NCBI GenBank assembly: GCA_910592005.1 | Contig: CAJVPP010000366.1 | Span: forward strand, 1-34,635 | DNA: 34,635 bases | Direction: 5' to 3' | Source: Funneliformis mosseae | Lineage: Eukaryota; Glomeromycota; Glomeromycetes; Glomerales; Glomeraceae | Shown here: piece after piece, positions 10,908-20,403 of the stretch | How the letters are laid out: each line of letters starts with the position of its first letter | Position numbering within the stretch: the first letter of the stretch is position 1 | Translations under genes and position numbers: made by a program | The notes under the pieces: model-generated | The model's input: only the letters and a program-made list of their open reading frames with translations | The model's database searches: none | Told to the model about the DNA's origin: nothing

Positions 10908-12527
10908 CTAAATTATTTTGCCCATTTTATTTTCCAACACAACCAACTTTCTAACTCTCGATTTTTGTTTCCTAGATAAGCAAAAGAACATGCTTGTCCT
11001 TTCATACTCGGCATAATTATGGTAACCTGTTGGTAATTGTGGTATTAAACCTCTTTTAATGTATTCTTCTAAATTTTGTGAAAGCGTTATTTTTTCCCGA
11101 TTGAATTCTTTTTTTAATCCGTCATAAATGATGGAATCAATGAAACTTTTAATTAGATCACTTAAAGAATCGAAATGATGAGTTTTTGTATAATGAATTA
11201 AATAGTTAAAGACGGAGGGATTTTTTAGAAAATCGAGATGATCTTTACTAATCGTTTTACCCCTAGTCTCTGCTATTGTAATAATCTTTTTGTGAAGATT
11301 TTCCAATTTGATAGCATCAATCTCATTTGTAGAAGTCGATGATAATTCTTGAATAAAGAGTACGAATAATCTTTTGGTTCTATCATTAAGTGAATTAAAA
11401 TTTGTTGTTTTTGTATATCGAATTAGTTCATCACGTGTAAAGGAATCTTTGAAAGGTCTAATATGTTTTAACTTAATTTTACTATCAATGACTTCTTTTT
11501 GCGTAATAATATTTTGAATTCGTGTATGAATTTGTTCGAATTTTGAAGATTTTGTGGAATCATGAGTTGCCGATGCCAAAACCTGAGTAAGAAGTTGTTT
11601 GAACAATCGCTTGATGTTATCATTTAAAGAATGATAATAATTTGTTTTTGAATATTGAATTAATTCATCACGTGTAAAAGAATCTTCAAGTGATTGAATG
11701 TGTTTTAATCTAATTTTATTTCCAATGGCTTCTTTTTGCGTAATAATTTGTTTAATTTGTGTGTGAATCTGTTCGATATTTGAAGATTTGGTAGTATTAG
11801 AGGGGACATGAGTTATCTTTGATAAATTGTTAACTTTCTTTCTTTTCTTTCTTTTCTTTTTCTGTTTAAGAACTTCATCTTTTGCATCATTCGCATACTT
11901 GACTTTTTCACCTTTCTTCAAACTTTTCAAATTTTCAATTACACCTTCACTTTGGGTAACAGCAAAGGAACTTTTTAATGAAGTATCGACTGAAGAAGTA
12001 GGAACTACTTCTGAGGATTCATGTACAATATTTTTCTTTTGTTTTGATTCTTTAACTTTTGCAAAATATCTTTTAATAATGTCGTTCATCGTAATTGTAA
12101 AGGTGGGGGGATCTTGATCTTTCGAAATGGAGGCTGTTTCTGTTGGCCTATGGTAAAAGGAACCTTTACTATAATTTTCTTTGGCGGCATTCAAATCCTT
12201 GAGATCTGAACCCGTTACGAGACACTTATAATCGACGTTATTTGTATCTTCACGGTTATTTTCCAGTTTATAGATCGTTCCAGTAAGTCGTTTGATTTCT
12301 TCATTAATAGTTTTAATAAAATCATCAATTTCTTGATTTCGAACAACAATAGATTCTTCCAATCGTAAAATACGAGATTTTAATGAGTCTATCAAATCTT
12401 CTTGTTCTTTAAACTTTAATTCACATTTACGATGATCCTTAACATTTTCATTTTCAGAATCTAATTGTTGAAGATTTTCAATTTGATTTTCATTTTGATT
12501 TTCATCGGTGCTATTCTGAATTGCCAT
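10908..12527 (-). CDS. Coiled-coil family protein with three C-terminal domain copies (539 aa)
   Basis: An intact frame runs from ATG 12527. Residues 35-75 carry C35 and the family coiled coil (LIDSLKSRILRLEESI). Residues 138-163 hold QDPPTFTITMNDIIKRYFAK, a module also present at 13324-14277. A strongly basic run at about 221-232 (KQKKKRKKRKK) could be a nuclear localisation signal. Three tandem copies of the C-terminal helical domain follow, at about 250-320, 329-398 and 407-475: the first two begin QIHTxIxxIITQKE and contain SFTRDELI; all three have (S/T)KTxxxxSL. Only the third continues into the full tail LSQNLEEYIKRGLIPQLP (about 483-499), then NYAEYE and RVRKLVVLENK. No membrane or secretion signal is visible. 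It lies 143 bp upstream of the 9022-10764 gene on the same strand. Function is unknown. Confidence 0.82.
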   Translation of the reverse strand: MAIQNSTDENQNENQIENLQQLDSENENVKDHRKCELKFKEQEDLIDSLKSRILRLEESIVVRNQEIDDFIKTINEEIKRLTGTIYKLENNREDTNNVDYKCLVTGSDLKDLNAAKENYSKGSFYHRPTETASISKDQDPPTFTITMNDIIKRYFAKVKESKQKKNIVHESSEVVPTSSVDTSLKSSFAVTQSEGVIENLKSLKKGEKVKYANDAKDEVLKQKKKRKKRKKVNNLSKITHVPSNTTKSSNIEQIHTQIKQIITQKEAIGNKIRLKHIQSLEDSFTRDELIQYSKTNYYHSLNDNIKRLFKQLLTQVLASATHDSTKSSKFEQIHTRIQNIITQKEVIDSKIKLKHIRPFKDSFTRDELIRYTKTTNFNSLNDRTKRLFVLFIQELSSTSTNEIDAIKLENLHKKIITIAETRGKTISKDHLDFLKNPSVFNYLIHYTKTHHFDSLSDLIKSFIDSIIYDGLKKEFNREKITLSQNLEEYIKRGLIPQLPTGYHNYAEYERTSMFFCLSRKQKSRVRKLVVLENKMGKII

Positions 12528-12598
12528 TGCGAAAAAAAAAAAACGTTTTTGAGGAAAAGGAACTAATTGAAAATTTATTTATCAAAAATGTTGGTGCG

Positions 12599-12623
12599 TA
12601 TATATATATATATATATATATAT
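12599..12623. repeat. (TA)n microsatellite
   Basis: About twelve TA dinucleotides in a row, in the promoter-side DNA upstream of the minus-strand gene starting at 12527. Confidence 0.9.
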
Positions 12624-13011
12624 TATGTAATATTTACGTTATCAGTAAATTATGTCAAATCCCATTTTGGCAAAGTCGAATCGATGTGTTTCGATTTCGA
12701 TGCCTGTCAAAACCTCCGACAACCTTAACGACAAATATTTGGTTTAACCGTCCGATATTTATAATTTATCAAAAAAGAAAATAAACCTTCTTTGCCTTAA
12801 CTAACTTTATCTAGTTAATATAGACGAATAAATTCTCATCGTATCAGTAGTTTTTCTTTTTATTTTTTTTAATATAACGTATAGTTTACCAAATTCATTC
12901 AATAAAAAAAGAAAGTGGATTAGGGCGATTTGGTTAATATTTATAAATTATTTTTTATATACAAGATAACATAAATGTAAAAAAAAAAAAAATCCGAATA
13001 TAATTTTAAAT
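12624..13011. other. Intergenic DNA between two family genes
   Basis: No open frame of interest. Poly-A/T tracts and TTTATT motifs (minus-strand AATAAA) are present. Confidence 0.5.
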
Positions 13012-13239
13012 TTGAATTCCTTTCCTTATTAACTTTCTACTCGTTGTAAACTTCTCGTATTTAGTATCCTGGTATCTTTGTGAAAGAGTTACATCTTGTT
13101 AAATTCTTTACCAAAATATTTAAATTTTTTATTTAAAGAATTGAAATGATTTTTAGAGGATTGTTAAAGTCTGATCCGACCACTAGCTTCTTTTTCGGTA
13201 TAATTTGCATGAAATTGTTCCAATCCTTTGAATTTTATT
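13012..13239 (-). pseudogene. Decayed C-terminal domain downstream of the 13324 gene
   Basis: On the minus strand, past the stop of the neighbouring gene, broken frames still match the family C-terminal domain in order: IKFKGLEQFHANYTEKEA (compare the SKFEQIHTRI...ITQKE copies in the 10908-12527 protein), then NHFNSLNKKFKYFGKEF (compare HFDSLSDLIK...KKEF), then in another frame VTLSQR (compare VTLSQKL). At least one stop and one frame change lie between them. The upstream gene therefore appears to have lost the end of its protein. Confidence 0.55.
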
Positions 13240-13323
13240 CGACAAAGGAAGGACCCTTGGATAAGAAGATCTCTCTTCTGATCTTTATTGCATGAAAATT
13301 CTATCAAAAGAAATTTAAATGAT

Positions 13324-14277
13324 CTAACCTACCACAAACAAGGGATCTTCTTTACTTTGCGTGATTACTTGTTGAAGTTGATTATGAATTTGTTTAAGTT
13401 TTGAAATGGTTTCTTGACTTTCTTGACAAATTGAATTAATTTGTGAAGATGAATATGATGAATATTTATTCGAGGGATACAAAGAGAAGTTATATAAGTC
13501 ATATAATGAATCATAATGGGTCGTCTTTGAAATGTTCAAATTTTTTATAAGATTCTCATTTGCAAGATGAGATTGTTCCAATTTTGTAGAATCATCATCA
13601 TCATCATATAATTGTATGAGATCTTGTGATTCATCGATTCTCGAGGTCGATTGTAACTCTTCAACCTTTTCATCTCGTTTCAATCGTTCTCTGGATGAAG
13701 GATTGTCTAATAAAGATTCTGATAACGTGTTATTTCCTTGCTTTTGACCTTGCGATTCCTGAACTTTATTGGCATACTTTTTAATAATGTCACCTATGGA
13801 AATAGTGTATATCGGGGGATCTTGTACTTGCTTGGTTTGCTTATTTTCATTATCGTTTAAAGAAATGGAAGACTTTTTTGCTGTCCTATGATATTTCCTT
13901 GATAGTTCTGAACATGCTGCGGGACTTTCCCGATTTTCTTTCAACTTCATTTCTTCCTTGGATTTTCTTATAATATTAAGACAATTATTAATATCTTGAT
14001 TTTTAATCACAATGGAAGCTTCTAATTGTTCAATGCGATATTTTAATGTGCCGATTAAATGTTCTTGTTCTCTAATTGTTTCTTTGCACCTGCAATAATC
14101 CTTAATTCTCGATTCAACGATTTCACTTTCAGAATATAATTGTTGAAGATTTTCATTTTGTCGTTTGATATACTCGATTGTAAGCCTACCAAATTCTTCA
14201 GATTCCTTCCTCTGTTTTAATGAAAATTTATAAAAAGGATTTTGTGGAATATTATTTTGTAAATTTGATTTCTCCAT
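13324..14277 (-). CDS. Coiled-coil family protein, C-terminus shortened (317 aa)
   Basis: An intact frame starts at ATG 14277, after a long poly-T leader. Residues 20-32 (LKQRKESEEFGRL) correspond to the family N-terminal segment. C62 and C64 (YCRCKE) precede the coiled coil EHLIGTLKYRIEQLEASI (residues 72-89). Residues 151-176 carry QDPPIYTISIGDIIKKYANK, shared with the 10908-12527 protein. An acidic run (DDDDD, about 225-229) and an isolated SKTTHYDSLYDL follow. The protein ends soon after KLKQIHNQLQQVITQSKE, which is the opening of the C-terminal repeat domain; the rest of that domain survives only as broken sequence at 13012-13239. It is either a truncated but working variant or an early pseudogene. 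Confidence 0.72.
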   Translation of the reverse strand: MEKSNLQNNIPQNPFYKFSLKQRKESEEFGRLTIEYIKRQNENLQQLYSESEIVESRIKDYCRCKETIREQEHLIGTLKYRIEQLEASIVIKNQDINNCLNIIRKSKEEMKLKENRESPAACSELSRKYHRTAKKSSISLNDNENKQTKQVQDPPIYTISIGDIIKKYANKVQESQGQKQGNNTLSESLLDNPSSRERLKRDEKVEELQSTSRIDESQDLIQLYDDDDDSTKLEQSHLANENLIKNLNISKTTHYDSLYDLYNFSLYPSNKYSSYSSSQINSICQESQETISKLKQIHNQLQQVITQSKEDPLFVVG

Positions 14278-14575
14278 TATTAAAAGATTTTGAATTCGAA
14301 AAAAAAAAAAAAAAAAAAACCCAAAAAAAAAAAAATTTAAATATATGCAGATCCGAAAAAATTTTTTTTTCGCTCATTTTGGTTTAGATCTGATCATTCC
14401 ATCTTTTAAAAAAGTATATATTATTTTACGCCTTTGATCACGTTACATTTATTATTTCCAATTGAGTCAGGCCAATCTCTCATGTTTATGTGTAAATCGG
14501 CCCGCAATTGGCCAACATTGCATGTTTGTTCAAAAAACAAGATTTCTAACCTTTTTCTAATTCTTATTTGTCCAC

Positions 14576-15430
14576 CTAAAATTTTTCATTCTTTCCGGTG
14601 GTCAATTTTTTTTCTATTTGAATTAATTTTGTAATCCTCTCTTTTAGGATTTTATTCAATTTCTTGAACAAGTTACTCTCACTGTATCCTTTTGGTAATG
14701 CTGGAATTACACCTCTTTCGATATATTCGTTTAACTTTTGTGAGAGCGTTACATCCTTTCGTTGAAATTCTTCTGACAAACTTTCATAGATGAGAAGATT
14801 TATCAACCTTTTAATTCTTTCACTTAAAGAATTAAAATCATCCGATTTTGTATATCGAACCAAATGATTGATTGAAAAGTGATGCTTTAAATATCGGAGA
14901 TTTTCTTAAACTGATATTCTCTCGCGTAATGGATTGTTGAATTTGATGAACAAGTTTTGGAATCGATCCTTGATCTTCTGAATAGGTTGAGCTGATCTGC
15001 AAGGGAGATGTTGCAGATCCAATAGATCCATTGTCGTTTACAAGTTTCTCATGACCTTTGACATCACATTTACCCTTGTTAATTATATCCTTAATCTTCA
15101 ACTTGTTAAAATCCTGTCGAAGTTTTTTAATATTTTGATTTTGAATGAAGGAATCGATCTCCAATTCATCGATACGATCCCTTAACGATTCGATTGTTTC
15201 TGACTGAGAATCGATTCGCCTTTGATTATTCATCACGGGAACTTGTTCGATTTCTCTTTCGAATTTTGATTCCTGACCAACGGATGTTCTGCGGATCCCC
15301 TCGGACCCTTTCGCTTGTCTTCTGATTAATTTATTGAGATCTTTTGATGATAAGGAACTTTCATACTTGTCATTTGGAATATCTGAGATATCTGGATTAT
15401 TTTGAAACGAAATTGTCGTGAATTCTCCAT
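14576..15430 (-). pseudogene. Coiled-coil family member with frameshift(s)
   Basis: Two open frames join into one family protein only if a frame change is allowed. The upstream frame (to about 15236 and, without ATG, on toward 15430) carries LNKLIRRQAKGSEG, then SETIESLRDRIDELEIDS (family coiled coil). It ends KSPIFKASLF..., whereas the other frame at the same place reads LRYLKHHFSINHLVRYTKSD, closely matching LRYLKYFFSNDHLIRYTKSD of the gene at 15821. The shift is one extra base near 14901-14905. The downstream frame continues LSQKLNEYIERGVIPALPKG to a stop at 14576. At the 5' end the only good ATG (15430) is also one frame off the conserved reading. No intron with GT-AG ends fits either break. 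It may be a pseudogene or contain assembly errors. Confidence 0.65.
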
Positions 15431-15820
15431 GATTAATGAAATGGAGAGGGTCAAAATCAGTGCGGAGGAAAAAAAAAATTTTTTTTTTACTTAAATGTGT
15501 GGGAATAAAAATTACTAATATGGTTACCTGATCCGGAAAAATTAGTTGCTGCGTCGCTTTTGATACTATAAAAAAAAAATCACTTTACATATAAATGTCA
15601 GGGATCGTCGTTCCATCATCTCTTTTAATGGTTTCCCCAATTTGGCGACAAAAGCCATCTGAAATTGCACGAAAGGATAACATTTTCGAATGGAAACTTT
15701 GTCTTGTAAATGTTTCTTTATTACAATAAATATATTGATAATTTGAATGAATACAAAGAGAGAGAAATAAAAAGAAAAAAGTCCAAGATATGTAAAAAAA
15801 AAAAAAAATTATTCTAATAA

Positions 15821-16681
15821 TTAATGGTACACCATATCGTCCGCACATAGAACAATTAATCCACCATGTTTCACCGCAAAATTACTCGACCGATTGTATG
15901 ATTTCATCTCGTTCCTTTGCCTTTTAGGAACTTGTTTCGGGGGAGTCATATTATTCTCTAATCTAACCAATTTTTTGACTCTCTTCCTTTGCATCTTACT
16001 TAAGAATTTAAAAGCCTTACTATTCTCAAATTCAGTATAACTATTATATCCATTTGGTAATTCCGGAATCAAATTTCTTTTGATGTATTCTTCCAACTTT
16101 TGTGATAGTTTTACGCTTTCCCGTCGAAATTCATCCGATAAGATTTCATAGATGAGAAGATTTATCAACCTTTTAATTTTTTCACTTAAGGAATTAAAAT
16201 GATCCGATTTTGTATATCGAATTAAATGATCGTTTGAAAAAAAATACTTTAGGTATCGAAGGTTTTTTAAACTGGCCTTACAATCATAAATGTTTTGGAT
16301 TTGGAAATGGAGTTGTTCGAAATCTATATTTCTTTGAGAGGCAAGATAATTTGATGAAGGGTGTGAAGGAGGTAAACTAATTTTGAAATCATAAATGGTT
16401 TGGATTTGTTCAAAACTTGAATTTCTTTGAGAAGCAAAATAATTGTGTGAAGGATGTGAAGAGGGTAAACCGATTTTATCATCAAAATTTTCAAATGTTT
16501 TAGGTGAATAGGGTTGTTCATGTTTTGTAACGTCGTCCTTCTGATAAGTAAAATAATTGAATGAAGGGTGTGAGGAAATGGGAACAATCTCTAAGGAAGA
16601 TTTTTCAATTTTGGTATCACCCGTTGTAGCTGAACGAGGAGAGGCTGTTTTATTATTCTGTTTGGTTCGTCCGAATGCCAT
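15821..16681 (-). CDS. YTKT-domain family protein without the N-terminal coil (286 aa)
   Basis: The first in-frame ATG is at 16681 (MAFGRTKQ). A 60-codon ATG frame just upstream (16684-16866) could join through a weak GTCTTT...TTTTAG intron, but that is speculative. The N-terminal half carries three spaced copies of SHPSxNYxxSQR (reading HPSFNYFTYQK, HPSHNYFASQR and HPSSNYLASQR), the last two followed by FEQ(I/L). The C-terminal domain is the best-preserved of the family: SNDHLIRYTKSDHFNSLSEK, IKRLINLLIYE, VKLSQKLEEYIKRNLIPELP, SYTEFE and RKRVKKLVRLENN, then a basic stretch PKRQRNE and a short, possibly run-on tail. The shared coiled coil and cysteine motif are absent. Function is unknown; no secretion signal is visible. 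Confidence 0.75.
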   Translation of the reverse strand: MAFGRTKQNNKTASPRSATTGDTKIEKSSLEIVPISSHPSFNYFTYQKDDVTKHEQPYSPKTFENFDDKIGLPSSHPSHNYFASQRNSSFEQIQTIYDFKISLPPSHPSSNYLASQRNIDFEQLHFQIQNIYDCKASLKNLRYLKYFFSNDHLIRYTKSDHFNSLSEKIKRLINLLIYEILSDEFRRESVKLSQKLEEYIKRNLIPELPNGYNSYTEFENSKAFKFLSKMQRKRVKKLVRLENNMTPPKQVPKRQRNEMKSYNRSSNFAVKHGGLIVLCADDMVYH

Positions 16682-17135
16682 TTCTAAAAGTGATTGCAAT
16701 GAATTGAGTCGTTTGTTTTCGTCAAAAGACCTTTAATTTTATGATGATTTCCTTTTGCAAATGATTTGAAGTTGGGTATGAAACTTGTTTGTTTTGGCTT
16801 CTTGAGAGTGAGAATATTGTTTAAAGGAAATCTTTTAAAAAGTTTTTGATGCGGGAAATGAACCATTTTATACTAAAAATTGGTCGACCGGAAAAATCAA
16901 CAAAAACAGCCTACGCCATTGTTCAAATCCAGTTCATCAACCTGTTTTGGAACTGTGTGAAAATTAAAAGTATAAATTGGTTTATCAACCTATTTCATAA
17001 GACAATAATAAATTCATCAACCCGTTTTATAAGACAATAAACCTCTTTTTCTTTTGTTTTTTTATATGGAAATATTAATTTTAATTATACATTATTTGAA
17101 GAGAAATAAAAAAAAAAAAATGAATAACAAACATT

Positions 17136-17141
17136 TTTATT
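17136..17141 (-). terminator. Polyadenylation signal AATAAA
   Basis: TTTATT on the plus strand, 47 bp beyond the stop of the 17188-17994 gene, is a canonical AATAAA on its coding strand. Confidence 0.5.
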
Positions 17142-17187
17142 AAAAATAGGATGAAAACAAAAGATAAAATATATATCTGTCAAAAGA

Positions 17188-17994
17188 TTAATTATACATA
17201 TCCCTCAAAGAATTCATTTTTTTCCTAAATGAATCTCTATCATTACATAATTCATTTGCAGTGTTTTGTAATTCTATATAGAGATTTTCAAAAATGGTAT
17301 TATAATTCTTATAATTATAATTGCTCGAAGGAACGACCTTTTGGAATTGGGGTTCAGGTGGAGGAGGTACGACCACCCTTTGAGGTTTCGATTCAAAAAG
17401 GTTCGAAGGATACGAGGTATCATCCGAATTCATTACATCATCTTGATCTTTAATGTTATTATCATCGTAGATGGGATTCAAAAGATCAATTGCGATTTTT
17501 ATATCATTGGTATTATGACTATTTGATAACCATTTCATTATCTCTTTTTTAAATTTCTTTACTTCAACTTGAACCAATAAAGGAATCTTTTCATTTAAAT
17601 CGAAGTTTTCCCTTCGTAACCTCCCGAGTTCATGATTTGCCAAAATCGAATTTCTCTCTAATTCTTCGATACGCCTTATAATTGACTGATAATCTTTTAA
17701 CTCGCCAATCGGAGGAAGATTTATTGGTGAGATATATGATGTCGGCGGCGGTGCAGATGCTGCCGTTAATGATTCTTTGGATGAAATGGGGACATGATGA
17801 TGTGTTTGAGCATTGGTTCGTTGTATTTCCAAGTTTTTAATGCGTTCACATAGACATTCAAGTTCTGAGGTTTGTTTATCCAACTTTTGATAAATCATTT
17901 CATTAAGCGGCCTTGAATTTAGCTGACGTGCTCCTTCAGTATGAAGATTATCGTCTTCAAGGTCATTATCCATTATAGGATTGTTTAGAAGCAT
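17188..17994 (-). CDS. Divergent coiled-coil protein (268 aa)
   Basis: An intact frame starts at ATG 17994. CxC-like cysteines (C48, C50: ECLCERIKNLE) open a first short coil, and a second coil lies at about 105-150 (IIRRIEELERNSILANHELG, then RLRRENFDLNEK), resembling the LExxSIxxNxELxxL pattern of the neighbouring family. The middle is proline-rich (SAPPPTSY; VVVPPPPEP near 208-216) and acidic. The C-terminus (LYIELQNTANELCNDRDSFR) is helical and unlike the YTKT domain. I place it as a distant family member or a relative that shares only the coil. It is the last minus-strand gene before the divergent 20404 gene. Function is unknown. Confidence 0.7.
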   Translation of the reverse strand: MLLNNPIMDNDLEDDNLHTEGARQLNSRPLNEMIYQKLDKQTSELECLCERIKNLEIQRTNAQTHHHVPISSKESLTAASAPPPTSYISPINLPPIGELKDYQSIIRRIEELERNSILANHELGRLRRENFDLNEKIPLLVQVEVKKFKKEIMKWLSNSHNTNDIKIAIDLLNPIYDDNNIKDQDDVMNSDDTSYPSNLFESKPQRVVVPPPPEPQFQKVVPSSNYNYKNYNTIFENLYIELQNTANELCNDRDSFRKKMNSLRDMYN

Positions 17995-20403
17995 TGTATA
18001 ATTCGTTTAATTTTCGAAATATTTTTCTTCACAAGAAAAATAAAACAAAACAAAACCATATAATATATATATATGTGCGTTAATTGATAAAAAAAAAAAA
18101 GGTAATGATATGATATGATCGCTCCTTATTTATATTCATTTTCGCTGATTATGTCGAATTTTGTTTATCATAATATGCCTATCACAAGTATTCTGTATAT
18201 CCGAAATAAAGGAATTCCTAATATTCAGATGTTGATTTCATCAAGATAAAGGTAACCAAAATTGTACTTATACGACCCTAACAAAGTATGATCCTTCATC
18301 CATACATTATAATTGGCAAACCACGAGTTCGAGTCAAATGGATCTTCCTTTAAGCTTTTTTTTTTTTTTTTTAGGTACGTGAACAATTTTTCCGAACGTC
18401 GTTAGCAAATTTGTTTTTCTTTCCCTAAAGATCCGTTGGACAAGTGCTCGTTTGAAACAAAAGGAAAAAAAAAAGAATTTCCCGTCCCCACGTGTACGAC
18501 CTAAATTAAACATTGCCTATGATGCGAACAGGTTTCGTTATATCGTCATTTTCCGGTTACATGTCACATCTTACGTAATGATCAATAAATTGAAACTTTG
18601 TGTGATTTAGGTTACATTTGGTCATTTGGTCATGCTTAAAGGAAGAAATCCGGGTATTTTTCGCGTAAATAAATAACGATGACGATCATTTTTCCCCCCC
18701 TTCAAATTCACTCACAAGTTTTCTTTTTACCGTGGTCATGCAGTTTTTTTTTTTTTTTTTTTGATTGACAATTAACATTTTTGGAAAAAAAGTAAATAAA
18801 TAAATAAATATATATTTATAATAAATCATAATTATTTACTAAATTAGTTGTCCCATTAGGTTTCTAATAAAATCGAATTAAAAAAAATCGAATCTATTTT
18901 TGGACGTAAAATGACATGTAAAATGTTCAGCAGACGGCGCATTACAATTATTAAAAAGTGTCTTAACTATATGGAGTGGTAGTTGAATTTGTTGTTTAGT
19001 TACAAGTTATATGAAAGAATGTCATATTAAAAATTGATTTTCGCGATAAATTATTATCATTAAACTTGTGGTTTTACCCGGGGGTTAACAAAGAAATTTA
19101 AAATAAATAATACAATTATTGATGTATTTTTATAAATAATCCAACACTCCTATCCCTAATCTAAATATTTTTTTATATCCGAGAATTTTTTTAAATTTAA
19201 AATTAACTTATCTTAATTTAAATTTTTTTATTTAATTTTTAACAAATTTTTTGTTTTTATCGCGATATTAATTAATTGATTTTTTTTCATGTTATTATTT
19301 TTCCGCGATCTTTGATTTTTTTTTATTAATTATAATTTTTTATAATCGCGCGTTCTAATAATTAATTTTATATATTTTAATTATTTTTAAAATTTGCAAA
19401 TATAGATCCCCTATTTTGTAATTTAATTAATTTATTTATTTATTTAACTCAATGGATCGATTATATTCGATTAATCGAAAATCGAAAATCGAATCTTCGA
19501 GTCAAATGTTGAAATCGATTCTAAATATCGAAAATTACAAATTGCAAATTAAATTCAATATATATATATATATTTATTTATTTATTTATATTTAAAAATG
19601 TTATAGGATTTTTTTCTTTTTCTTTTTATGGAAACCTAAAAATATGCATATGACTTTTTTCAAAATCCCATGTATTTGAAAAAAACAAATAAAAAATTAA
19701 AAATTAAAAATTTTTTCCTTTCCCTTCAATCGGAAAGATTTTTTTAAGACTGATAAATTTAATTGTGAACGATTTTCATGTGAAAGTTTGTGTGAGATTT
19801 TTAAAACAATGACAGAGGTAATAATTTAATGATTTTTAAAAGGTTTGATGATCATCATTATTTCATTATGTGGCTATTGTTCCACGTCTTACTTTTTGTC
19901 TTGACCTTGATGAATTAGTCATTAGTTATCAAACTATGTTTAAATTAATCTATCCTTATAATTAAATTAAATTAATTAGATACTTTTATTCATAATAATT
20001 TTTTGAAAAAGAAATTTTCGCGCACTCGATCGATTACGGCGTTTTTGAACAAATTAGAAAGGTTTAACTTGTAGTTTCAAACGAACCTTTCGTGAACCTG
20101 ACTGACCATGGGGTCGATCTATCACGTGTCGGGATGAAAGAAGAATCAATTAATACCATGATTTTGTCACGCGGTTATTTCCTGACAGATCAAAGTCGGG
20201 GGAGTTGTTGCGTTCCCTAAAATTGTGACTGCGCCTCGTCCAAATCGTCATAGTCTGTGCTACTATGTACCTTAAATCAAAATGTTTATAAAAAGCAACT
20301 ATCATTGCGAAACCAACCTTTTCCTCATTTTCCCCACGGTAACAAAGTTAAATTATCTAGAAGCTTGACCCGCAGTCCCTTCCAACCAAAAAAAAAAAAA
20401 ATT
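17995..20403. other. Divergent intergenic region (2.4 kb) between two coiled-coil genes
   Basis: There is no open frame worth calling. The stretch separates the minus-strand start at 17994 from the plus-strand start at 20404, so it should hold both promoters. It has several long poly-T runs, an extremely AT-rich core (about 19,080-19,700), a small tandem of AATCGA-like words near 19,470-19,500, a TA run near 19,557-19,572, and CACGTG palindromes near 18,491 and 20,123. No tRNA or other RNA gene was found; a box-B-like GAGTTCGAGTC near 18,327 lacks the rest of a tRNA. Confidence 0.5.

Noticed and set aside
15585..15848. Minus-strand open frame at the 3' end of the 15821 gene
   Set aside because: Begins in the last codons of that gene, is dominated by a poly-T-encoded phenylalanine stretch, and probably is 3' untranslated DNA. 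A GTAATA...TTTCAG pair inside it looks intron-like, but no reading makes family sense.
16324..16587. Minus-strand open frame within the 15821-16681 gene
   Set aside because: Alternate-frame shadow of the HPSxNY repeat region; the main frame carries the conserved domain.
18300..18345. Possible tRNA from a box-B-like GAGTTCGAGTC
   Set aside because: No box A at the right distance and no acceptor or anticodon stem could be paired.
20257..20403. N-terminal extension of the 20404 gene
   Set aside because: The extension starts with GTG and passes through a poly-A run; the ATG at 20404 begins the family-like N-terminus.
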